Positions 1 through 7,900 of a stretch of 8,976 bases of DNA are shown here, piece after piece. Position 1 is the stretch's first letter. Each line of letters begins with the position of its first letter. Under the pieces are notes generated by a model. The model was not told the origin of the DNA. It saw only the letters and a program-made list of their open reading frames with translations, and made no database searches. A program made the translations under genes and the position numbers. Source of the stretch: Deltaproteobacteria bacterium (GTDB lineage Bacteria; Myxococcota; B64-G9); the NCBI GenBank assembly GCA_003647095.1, contig QMME01000151.1, positions 1 to 8,976 on the forward strand, read 5' to 3'.

Positions 1-1446
1 CTCGTCGGACCAGTCGACCACCGGGCGGTTGGCTGCCAGTTCCAGCGCATGCAGCACGGTCTGTTCGTCTTGCTGTTGCAGGGCCTTCTTGAGCAAGCGG
101 GTGGCAGCTTCGTCGGGAATGGCGGCACGAGTTTCCCGGAGCTGGAAACTGCGTGTACGCAGCGAGGCGAACAGGGAACGATAGTAATGACGGTGGGCCA
201 GGCCGGCTGCCAGGACCCAGGACAGACAGAGTGCCAGCAGAATCCATCCTACTGTTGCCGAAGGGAAACCGGGCAAGGTCCAGGCCAGGAAGGCACCGGA
301 CAAACCCACCGAAAGTTGGCGCACGATGCCGTCGATGAAGGCCTTGGCCCGACCCCGGAAGTGACTGGGTACGGGTAGGTAGAGCAACTGGCTGGAGGAG
401 TCATTGATGGTATAGCGCAGTACCGCCTCGGAACCTTTCAGCAGGGTCACGCTCCACAGGGCGGGAAATGCCAGCACCGTCAGGCCGCCGCCGAACAGTG
501 CCAGGGGCAACAACAGCAAGGCGAAGAGAATCCCCTGACGCTCGAGCAGGCGGCTGGTCAGGAAGAACTGCACCAGGCAGTTGATGGCCCCGGTAATGGC
601 CCAGAACATTCCGAAAAAGGCGGCCAGGCGGTCTTCCTGGCCCAGGAAGTTCTGCCGGGAGGCAACCTTGAACTGGTAGTCCACCAGCGTGATGGTGAAC
701 CCCAGGACCAGCGTCAACCCGGCGATGGTCAGCAATTGCCGGTTGTTCCAGAAGCGCGACCAATCGGACTTGAAACGAATTCCGCTGGCTCCACGCCGTT
801 GCGGTTGTGTCAGGGTAGCCACCAGTTCGGGCCGGCAGGTTACCGAAAGCCGCCATACCAGGAGCATGGCCGGCAGCAGCAGGGTGCCGGCCACCAGCAG
901 CAGGTTCTCGGTGCCCACCTGCTTGACAACGGCCCTGACTCCGAAACCCACGGCCATGGCGGAGATCACCCCGCCGGCCCCCACGATACTGAACAGGCGC
1001 TTGGCCTCGCGGGTGGTGAATACGTCGTTGGCCATGGTCCAGACCTGGATAATCAGCAGGGTGCCGGCCAGTTCGACGAATACGTAGAGCAGGGGATAGA
1101 GCCAGTCTCCTGCCCAGGAAAGCATCTGCCGGGCCAGCAACAGCAACACCAGGATTACCGCCAAGCTGACCACTACCAGGCGATCGCGGCGAAAGCGATC
1201 GGCGATCTTGGAATAGAGATACGACTGCAGGCTGACACCCAGGGCTACCCAGATGTACATCATGGGCAAGTAGTCCACTGAGTAGCGGCTCAGGAACAAG
1301 CTGTCGCGGGCCACCCGGGCGGCGATGAAGAAACCCACCACGCAAAACAGCACGCCGAACATCTTGGCGGTTTTGCCCCCCTCGCCGGGCTGTATACGCA
1401 ACAGTCCACTCAGCAGTTGCCGGAGTTGTGCCAGGGCGGGTTCCAT
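1..1446 (-). CDS. NTT/Npt-like (ADP/ATP translocase family) membrane protein with soluble C-terminal extension, partial at 3' end
   Basis: This frame is open from ATG at 1446 to the left edge: 482 codons without a stop, C terminus missing. Reading it gives a polytopic protein with about 11-12 hydrophobic segments (roughly residues 29-48, 61-79, 89-107, 116-138, 153-175, 183-199, 237-258, 272-296, 306-330, 380-416). It carries NTT-family signatures: an 'EL' pair in TM4 (E125), the EAKR motif (147-150) followed by a Gly-rich helix, and the late motif RYTINDSSSQLLYLP (344-358) followed by GRAKAFIDG. The family exchanges nucleotides across membranes, but positions that are Lys in classical ATP/ADP carriers seem to be R47 and S352 here, so the substrate is uncertain. 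After the last TM, residues ~420-482 are soluble and helical, possibly the start of HEAT repeats (inference). ATG 1446 is the only standard start downstream of the in-frame stop at 1477-1479. Its ribosome site is weak (AGGA 15 nt away), which suggests coupling to the kinase gene ending 30 bp upstream. Confidence 0.85.
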   Translation of the reverse strand, partial: MEPALAQLRQLLSGLLRIQPGEGGKTAKMFGVLFCVVGFFIAARVARDSLFLSRYSVDYLPMMYIWVALGVSLQSYLYSKIADRFRRDRLVVVSLAVILVLLLLARQMLSWAGDWLYPLLYVFVELAGTLLIIQVWTMANDVFTTREAKRLFSIVGAGGVISAMAVGFGVRAVVKQVGTENLLLVAGTLLLPAMLLVWRLSVTCRPELVATLTQPQRRGASGIRFKSDWSRFWNNRQLLTIAGLTLVLGFTITLVDYQFKVASRQNFLGQEDRLAAFFGMFWAITGAINCLVQFFLTSRLLERQGILFALLLLPLALFGGGLTVLAFPALWSVTLLKGSEAVLRYTINDSSSQLLYLPVPSHFRGRAKAFIDGIVRQLSVGLSGAFLAWTLPGFPSATVGWILLALCLSWVLAAGLAHRHYYRSLFASLRTRSFQLRETRAAIPDEAATRLLKKALQQQDEQTVLHALELAANRPVVDWSDE

Positions 1447-1476
1447 CTCGAGCCGTGATTGTCCTGTATGAAGCGG

Positions 1477-2868
1477 CTATTGTCCAGCCCGCTGCAACAT
1501 GGTGTACATTCGTCGTGAGATGTCGTTTTCCAGCATTACCGTGCCGGTCCAGGTCCGAAAGCCGTCCTTGCTCAGGGTGACCTGCAAGCGCCTGTCCAGG
1601 GGCAAGCCGGTGAACGTTGCCGGGGTGGTCTTGCCGGTAGCGCGACCATCGATGGTGATGTCGGCTCCGCGGGGCGAGGAGTCCACCTGCAGGGTTCCCA
1701 GGAGGTTGTCGACAGCCGGTCCGGGAGCAGGAGCCGGCGTTCTGTCCGGCGTGCTGGCCCACAGCAGCAGCGCCATGGCAGCACCAAGCAGCAGTGCGAC
1801 CAGCAACAGGAAAACCTTGGTAAAGGGCGACAGGAAGGCGGCCTGCGGACGTTGCAGCGGGTGGCGCGGGGGGGGCTGGGCCTGGAGATCATCGAACAGC
1901 AAGGTCTCCAGGTCTATGGGTTCACCACATTCCCCGCGCCGGGAACGTAGTTCCTGGTCGGCAGAAAAGAGTTCCCGCAGCATCTGGGCCAGTTCCTGTT
2001 CCCCGGGAAGATCGGGAACGGCCTGCAGGATGGCTGCTTCCATCTGCAGGGCCGACTGGTAGCGTCGCTGGCGATCCACCTGCAAGGCCTTCATGACCAC
2101 TTCTTCGATGGCCGTGTCCAGGCCGGGGCAATAGCGGGAGGGGCGCTCTACCTGTCCGGAGAGAATGGCCGCGCTCATTTGTTCGGCAGGCAAGGTGGAG
2201 AACAGGGAGCCTCCCGCCAGCAACTCCCAGAATACCACCCCCAGCGAGAAGATGTCTGAACGCAGGTCGACGTCGTTGCCCCGGCATTGCTCGGGAGACA
2301 TGTAGCCCCGCTTGCCCAGGGCCTTGCCCTGGGGAAAGCCGGCGCGCCGGATGCGGGCCGCGGCGATGCCGAAGTCGAGCAGCTTCACGCACCCGTTGTA
2401 GGAGAGCATCATGTTCGAGGGAGAGATGTCGCGATGCACGATTTTCAGTGGTTGGCCGTCAGGAGCCGTCAGCTCGTGGGCATAGGCCAGCCCCTGGCAG
2501 GCCTGGCGTACTATGGCGGCGCACTGCCGGGGTGAGATACGCAGTTTTCGCTGGGCCGCCCGCAGCAGCATGGCATGGAGGGTCTCCCCGGCAACGTATT
2601 CCATGGCGATATAGAAATAGTTGTCGATTCGGTCCAGGGTGACGATCTGGACGATGTTGGGGTGACGTAACATCTTGGCCAACCTGGCCTCTCCCAGGAA
2701 CAGTTTCAACGCCTGGGGATCGCGCAGTCGTTCCGGCAGGATCATCTTGACCACGAACAGCTGCTCACCGTCCTGGCCGGGACGGGTGGCGAGGAAGATG
2801 TCTGCCATGCCACCGCGGGCCAGTTTTCTTTTCAATGAGTAATTGCCGATCTGGGTGCCGACAGCCAT
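1477..2868 (-). CDS. Hanks-type serine/threonine protein kinase with TM helix and PEGA domain
   Basis: This 463-residue protein is a complete eukaryotic-like Ser/Thr kinase. Visible elements are the glycine-rich loop (ARGGMADIF, 17-25), the ATP-anchoring K41 and its partner E60, the catalytic loop HRDISPSN (145-152, catalytic D147, N152), the metal-binding DFG (165-167), SPE in place of APE (191-193) and D205 of subdomain IX. No catalytic residue is missing, so it should be active. A linker follows (~285-350) with a short acidic patch, PIDLETLLFDDL (317-328), then one TM helix (352-370), a Pro/Ala spacer, and a PEGA domain (~390-457) that should lie outside the cytoplasm. PEGA domains are common at the C terminus of deltaproteobacterial kinases and may sense envelope or surface ligands. 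ATG 2868 has AAGGAT 5-6 nt upstream. It begins 13 bp after the histidine kinase stop and ends 30 bp before the NTT-like gene. Substrates are not visible. Confidence 0.95.
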   Translation of the reverse strand: MAVGTQIGNYSLKRKLARGGMADIFLATRPGQDGEQLFVVKMILPERLRDPQALKLFLGEARLAKMLRHPNIVQIVTLDRIDNYFYIAMEYVAGETLHAMLLRAAQRKLRISPRQCAAIVRQACQGLAYAHELTAPDGQPLKIVHRDISPSNMMLSYNGCVKLLDFGIAAARIRRAGFPQGKALGKRGYMSPEQCRGNDVDLRSDIFSLGVVFWELLAGGSLFSTLPAEQMSAAILSGQVERPSRYCPGLDTAIEEVVMKALQVDRQRRYQSALQMEAAILQAVPDLPGEQELAQMLRELFSADQELRSRRGECGEPIDLETLLFDDLQAQPPPRHPLQRPQAAFLSPFTKVFLLLVALLLGAAMALLLWASTPDRTPAPAPGPAVDNLLGTLQVDSSPRGADITIDGRATGKTTPATFTGLPLDRRLQVTLSKDGFRTWTGTVMLENDISRRMYTMLQRAGQ

Positions 2869-2873
2869 GCAAG

Positions 2874-2879
2874 ATCCTT
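2874..2879 (-). promoter_or_regulatory. Ribosome binding site of the Ser/Thr kinase gene
   Basis: AAGGAT on the minus strand lies 5 nt before ATG 2868 and just after the TGA stop of the histidine kinase (2884-2882). The site occupies almost the whole 13-bp gap. That arrangement fits cotranscription and probably translational coupling of the two kinases. Confidence 0.6.
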
Positions 2880-2881
2880 GC

Positions 2882-4900
2882 TCAACCCTGGTGGGATTGT
2901 TGCTGACCGTTGCCTGGATCCGGTGGAGTCGAAACGGTGGGAAGCTCGACCACGAAGGCAGTCCCCTGTCCGGGCCGGCTTTCGCAGCGGATGTGGCCGC
3001 CGTGCTCGGAGACGATTTGCTGGGTCAGCGACAAGCCCAGCCCGGTACCGTTCTCCCGTGTCGAGAAGAAAGGATCGAAGATGTGATCCAGCGAGTCGGG
3101 ATCGATGCCCCGGCCGGTATCACTGATACGCACCCTGACGAGGCCGTCCACGGCCTCCGAGGAGACGGTCAGCCGGCCGCCCTGGGGCATGCTTTCCATG
3201 GAGTTACGCAACAGGTTCAGGAAGGCCTGACGTAGCTGGTTGGCATCGGCCTTGACCGGGGGCAGGTCGGACTGGAGCCGCTCGTGCAGCTCGATGCCGG
3301 CCTCACGCAGTTCCCCGGCAACAAACTGCAGCAGTTCCTGCAGGATAACCGGTAGATGCTCGGGAACCAACTGTGGTTTGGGCAGGCGGGCGAATCTCAG
3401 GTATTCATCGGTGACCTCGGTGAGACGATCCACCTCGCGGCAGATGCTCTTGAGCAGGGCTGTTGCCTCCTCGCTTTCCGCGGGAAGGCGTTCGGCGATT
3501 TCCTCCTGCAACAGTTCGGTGTTGAGGCCGATGGAACTCAAGGGGTTGCGGATCTCGTGGGCCACCATGGCAGACATGCGGCCGATTGTGGCCAGGCGTT
3601 CGGATTGAATCAAGGCCTGTTTGGTCCGAACCTTCTCGGTGACGTCTTCTCCCACCAGCAGCACTCCCTGGACATTACCATCGGTTCCCACCAGGGCGGT
3701 GACATTCAGATCGACCAGCAGGGTTCGTTGCCCCGGGCCATCCGCGGAATCCACCTGAAACTCCAGGGCTTCATAGAGACGATCGCCCTGGCCCTGGAGT
3801 ATCTGTTCCCAGTTGGAGATGATGTCCGCCAGGGATGCGGCGATGGCCAGTTGTTTGAGCGGGAGGCCGATATCCCGTTCCGGGTCCAGGTTCCACAGAC
3901 GACAGGCGGTGGGGTTGATGGTCGTCACCAGGCCCTGGGGGTCGAGCACCACGATACCGGCGGGAATGGAACGAATGATGTTCTCGTTGTACAGCTTCAT
4001 GAGTTCCAGATCCAACCCCGACTGGCGCAGCTTGAGGTTGATTCGTTCCATCTCCCGGCGGTGACGTTGCAGGTCTTCCTCGCGTCGCGACAAGGAGCGG
4101 GCCATGCGGTTGAATTCCGATACCAGCAGCCCCAGTTCGTCGCTGGCCTGGTACTCCACCTGCTGGCCGAAGTCGCCACGGGAGATGCGCTGGGCCGCTT
4201 CCACGAGTTGCCGTACCGGTCGCAGGGCGCGCAGGGACAACACCGTTACCAGAATGCTGACCAGCACCGCCAGGCCGGTCAACCACAGTATCACTCCCGA
4301 AGCCTGGTTGGCCTCGTACTCCATGTGCAGCATGGTGGCATTGGTGCGGCTGCGAATGGCTCGTTCCAACATCGACAGCAGGCCGGCCAGGACTCGACCC
4401 TGGCGTTCCAGGTTGCGAACCAGGGTGACATCAGGAGGGATGTTCATCTCCACGTCGATACTCTGCACCAGTTGTTCGAGGGTGGAGCCGAACTGGCCGG
4501 AGGTGCGGTGCACGGCGTCGAGATTCTTGCGAATGTTGCCGAAAAAGCCCTGTTGCTGGGCGAAGTGGGGCATGCGCTCCACCTGCGCCAGTCTGCCCGT
4601 CAGGGTCTGCAGTCGTGAATCGAAATCCCGCAGGAAATAACGCTGGCGCCTCTCCAACAGCCTCCGTTGCCGGGAGACATTGTCGAAACGCACCACGCTA
4701 TCGATGGTCTTGCGGGTTACCTCCAGCAGCGTGCTGAGTTCTCCGGCGCTGCGCCGCAGCGGCAACAGCCCCTGGTTGACCTCTCCCAGACGCAGGCGCA
4801 AGGAACCCAGCTTGGCCACGCCGTAGATGGTCACGGTGCCAAACATGGCCAGAATGATGCTGAAGCCGATGAATATCTTGCTGGCCAGCGACCAGCGCAA
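2882..4900 (-). CDS. Membrane sensor histidine kinase (TM-sensor-TM-HAMP-PAS-HisKA-HATPase_c)
   Basis: This 672-residue protein is an orthodox inner-membrane sensor kinase. TM1 is at ~7-29. An extracytoplasmic, mostly helical sensor region covers ~30-202 and resembles a four-helix-bundle type in composition (inference). TM2 is at ~203-224, followed by HAMP (~225-277), a coiled-coil stretch (~268-300) and a PAS domain (~301-420). The HisKA dimerisation helix holds the phospho-acceptor H448 in VAHEIRNPLSS. The ATPase domain (~550-655) shows the N box (LLRNSMES, N566), G1 box (DTGRG, 594-598), F box (FDPFF) and G2 box (GTGLG, 618-622). Layout and H-box resemble kinases that act on NtrC-family regulators, but no response regulator is in the window, so the partner is unknown. 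The start codon is TTG, supported by a strong Shine-Dalgarno and by the expected N-terminal TM. It heads the unit, with the Ser/Thr kinase 13 bp behind it. Confidence 0.95.
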   Translation of the reverse strand: MRWSLASKIFIGFSIILAMFGTVTIYGVAKLGSLRLRLGEVNQGLLPLRRSAGELSTLLEVTRKTIDSVVRFDNVSRQRRLLERRQRYFLRDFDSRLQTLTGRLAQVERMPHFAQQQGFFGNIRKNLDAVHRTSGQFGSTLEQLVQSIDVEMNIPPDVTLVRNLERQGRVLAGLLSMLERAIRSRTNATMLHMEYEANQASGVILWLTGLAVLVSILVTVLSLRALRPVRQLVEAAQRISRGDFGQQVEYQASDELGLLVSEFNRMARSLSRREEDLQRHRREMERINLKLRQSGLDLELMKLYNENIIRSIPAGIVVLDPQGLVTTINPTACRLWNLDPERDIGLPLKQLAIAASLADIISNWEQILQGQGDRLYEALEFQVDSADGPGQRTLLVDLNVTALVGTDGNVQGVLLVGEDVTEKVRTKQALIQSERLATIGRMSAMVAHEIRNPLSSIGLNTELLQEEIAERLPAESEEATALLKSICREVDRLTEVTDEYLRFARLPKPQLVPEHLPVILQELLQFVAGELREAGIELHERLQSDLPPVKADANQLRQAFLNLLRNSMESMPQGGRLTVSSEAVDGLVRVRISDTGRGIDPDSLDHIFDPFFSTRENGTGLGLSLTQQIVSEHGGHIRCESRPGQGTAFVVELPTVSTPPDPGNGQQQSHQG

Positions 4901-4968
4901 TCTACACCTCCCGCACCGGCCAGACGGCGGCGGGTATCATGGTTGCCGTAGAAGCCTGGCGAACGACT
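4901..4968 (-). other. 68-bp intergenic spacer, possible promoter of the kinase/NTT operon
   Basis: This is the only gap of note in the window, between the surface-protein stop (TAA, 4971-4969) and the histidine kinase TTG. A weak sigma70-like pair can be read on the minus strand: TTCGCC (4963-4958) and CATGAT (4941-4936), 16 bp apart, matching 3/6 and 4/6 consensus positions. I see no clear terminator hairpin with a T-tract, so read-through from the surface-protein gene remains possible. The promoter reading is tentative. Confidence 0.25.
4905..4912 (-). promoter_or_regulatory. Strong Shine-Dalgarno fixing a TTG start
   Basis: On the minus strand GGGAGGTG, containing a full GGAGG at 4911-4907, precedes the TTG codon at 4900-4898 with 6 nt between. 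No ATG lies nearby in frame, and translation from the TTG gives a basic-hydrophobic N terminus leading into TM1 of the histidine kinase. This decides the start in favour of TTG. Confidence 0.75.
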
Positions 4969-7900
4969 TTACCGGCGGCGGCGCTTGAACAGAAGCAACA
5001 GTCCCAGCAACATGGCCAGGCCGGTCGCTGGAGAGTGGGTGGTCGAGCACCCACACCCGGACGAGCCCCGCTGGCACATTTCGCTGTCGTCGAAATCCGT
5101 CAAGCCGTCGCAGTCGTTGTCGATGTTGTCGGTGCACAGTTCATCGGCACCGGGGTGTACCAGTTCGTCGTTATCGTCACAATCGTCACCACCACAGGCA
5201 GCGTCCTGGTAGCCGTCACCGTCGGCATCGGTACACCCCTGGCAATCGCCGTCGTCGGAGTCGGTCAAACCGTCGCAGTCGTTGTCAACGTTGTCGCCGC
5301 AGGTCCGTTCCGTCTGCTCGGGAGGATCGAGCGGCTGGCATTGCTGCAGTTGGCCGTCCAGGCACTCCTCGACGGTTACCTGGCAGGCACCCTCGCCGCA
5401 GGTGATCTGCCCGAATCCCTCGTCGCTGTTACCGTCACAGTTGTTATCGGTGCCGTCGCAGATCTCTTCCGCCGCCGGGTTGATGTCGGCATCGTTGTCG
5501 TCACAATCACTGCCGCCGCAGTTCGAGTCGAAGGCACCGTCGGAATCGGCGTCGGGGCAGTCGCATTGCAGATCGCTGCCGTTGCAATCCTGGTCGATAC
5601 CGTCTTCACATACCTCGGTGGCTCCGGGATGGACGGAGGCATCCTCGTCATTGCAGTCCCGGCCGCAACCCACGCTGAAACCATCGCTGTCATTGTCGCT
5701 GGGATCGACGTCGTCGGGAGTGGTATCGCTGCAGTCGTTGTCGACACCGTCGCAGAGAATTTCCTCCGCACCCGGATGGATACTGGTATCGGCATCGTTG
5801 CAATCGCTGCCTCCGCAGCTGGCGTCAGGGTAACCGTCTTCATCGCTGTCGGGGCAGTCGCAGGGCAGGTCTGAGCCGTTGCAGTCCTGGTCGATGCCGT
5901 CGTCGCAGATCTCCGTGGCCCCGGGGTATACAGTATTGTCACTATCGTTACAGTCCTGGCCACAACCCACGCTGAAACCGTCACCGTCGTCGTCGCTGGG
6001 ATTGGTGTCGTTGGGTGTGGCCTCGTTGCAGTCGTTGTCCTTACCGTCGCAGGGGACCTCGCTGGCGCCCGGGTTTACGGCGGCATCGCTGTCGTCGCAG
6101 TCGTCGCCGCCGCAAGAAGCGGCCTGGTATCCATCGGCGTCGGCGTCGGGGCAGGAGCTACAGGCGGGATTGGCCGCACCGGGAGTGCCCAGGTCACCGC
6201 AGCCGCCCGCTATGGGGGAAGCCGCCTCGCACCAGTTACTGCCGTCGTCATTGGCCGTGGCGGTGCTGGCCGCCGGGTCCAGCGACATGGAGGCCCCGTT
6301 GGGATCGGGGAAGGTGTCACCGTCGTCGTAGACGACACGATCGATCTCGACGTCACCGGGATCGGCCAGGATGAGCTCGTCGTCGGCATTGCCGAGAGTG
6401 AATCCAGAGTACTGGTAATCGCAGGCGATGTTGCCGTTGACGGCGCTGTCGCCGTTACGGCATAAAACTAGATAGTCGCCGTCGGCCAGGGCCAACCCGG
6501 TGGCGACTACGTGATCGTCGGAGTCCACGTCGAAGACGATCCAGCCGCGCAGGACGATGTCGTGACCGGAGACGTTGAGAAGTTCGAACCACTCGCCGTA
6601 CGCGTCGCCGACGCAGGAAGGATTCTGCATGATCTCGGTGATCACCAGGTCTCCGGCCACACCGGCGGTGCCGCACAGGTTGGGCTCCACCGAGGTACGG
6701 CAGGCCCAGCCTTCCTCTACCACGCAGGAGTCGTCGCAGCCGTCTCCGTTCTCCGTGTTGCCGTCGTCGCATTCCTCGGAGCCGGTGCGCACGCCGTCGC
6801 CGCACTGGTCGGTCACCTGGCAGCCGGTGTCGTCACCGTCGGTGGCGCCGTCGCAGTCGTTGTCGAGCGAGTCGCTGCAGCTGGCGTCACCGGCCGGACC
6901 TTCAGAGGCACCGGGGTTTACTCCTGCCAGGCTGTCGTCGCAGTCGTTGCCGCCGCAGGCCTCGTCCACGTAACCGTCATCGTCGTTATCCAGCAGTTCG
7001 CCGGTGCAGGCGCCGTCCAGGCAACTGTCGTTCATGGTGCAGGCGTTGCCGTCGTCGCAGGCAGTGCCGTCGGAGAGGGGTAACTTGACGCAGGCCTGCT
7101 GGCCCTCGTCGCAGATACCGGTGTTGCACTGGTCGGTCTCGCTGCTGCAGTCGCGCACCTGGCCGACACAGTTGCCGGCGCCGTCGCAGGTGTCGGAGAC
7201 GGTGCAGAACTGGCCGTCGTCGCAGGGATCGTTGTTGAAGCTGTACTGGCAGCCGGACGCGGGATCGCAGCTGTCGGTGGTACAGTCGTCGTTGTCGTTG
7301 CAGAACAGTGCTGTGCCCGACTGGCAGACGTGGTTCAGGCAGATCTCCAGGCCGTTGCAGACGTCGCCGTCGTCGCAGTCGGCGTCACCGGTGCACTCCC
7401 AGCAGCCGGCGTCGTCAATGTCAATGTCGCCGTCGCAGTCGTTGTCGATGCCGTCTGTACACATGGCGTCGCCGAAGGCGGCCTCGGTGACCCCGGGATT
7501 GACGGCGGCGCTGTTGTCGTCGCAGTCGCTGGGATCGCACATCACGGCCACGCAGTCGTTGGGGCAGAAGCTTTGCTGCACCTGTCCGGAGATGGCGTCG
7601 TCGCAGTAACCGTCACTGTCGGCGTCACAGGGAACACCCGCGGGACCCTGGTAGTTGGCGTCGTTGGGAGCGCAGTCGTCGGTGTCGATCACTCCGTCCT
7701 GGTCGGCGTCTGGGTAGGTGATCACCTCGGCCACCTGGTAGCGGAACTCGCTGCCGGTCATGATGCCGGCCGGCTGGCCGCCCAGGTCGGGATCGTTGTT
7801 AACCCCGTCGAAGGTGTAGCCGGCCGAGCCGCTGGTGGGGCCGACCACGGTCACCGTCCAGGGATTGGCCTGGTAGAAGGTGCCGTTGTTGGTTACCAGG

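Noticed and set aside
401..1762. A 453-codon open frame on the minus strand overlapping the NTT-like and kinase genes
   Set aside because: Its product is a low-complexity Gly/Arg/Pro-rich string with no domain and crosses two well-supported genes in another frame. The real NTT-like frame has clear TM helices and family motifs.
3356..4618. 420-codon plus-strand open frame opposite the histidine kinase
   Set aside because: It has a Gln/His/Gly-rich product with no motifs, while the minus strand has every histidine kinase box intact.
4901..4968. Rho-independent terminator after the surface-protein gene
   Set aside because: The GC-rich stretch has no convincing stem-loop followed by a T-tract on the minus strand.
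4939..5874. Long plus-strand open frame rich in Val and Ala
   Set aside because: It is antisense to the Asp-rich repeats: GAC codons read as GTC, giving a Val-rich shadow. It has no ribosome site or recognisable domain.
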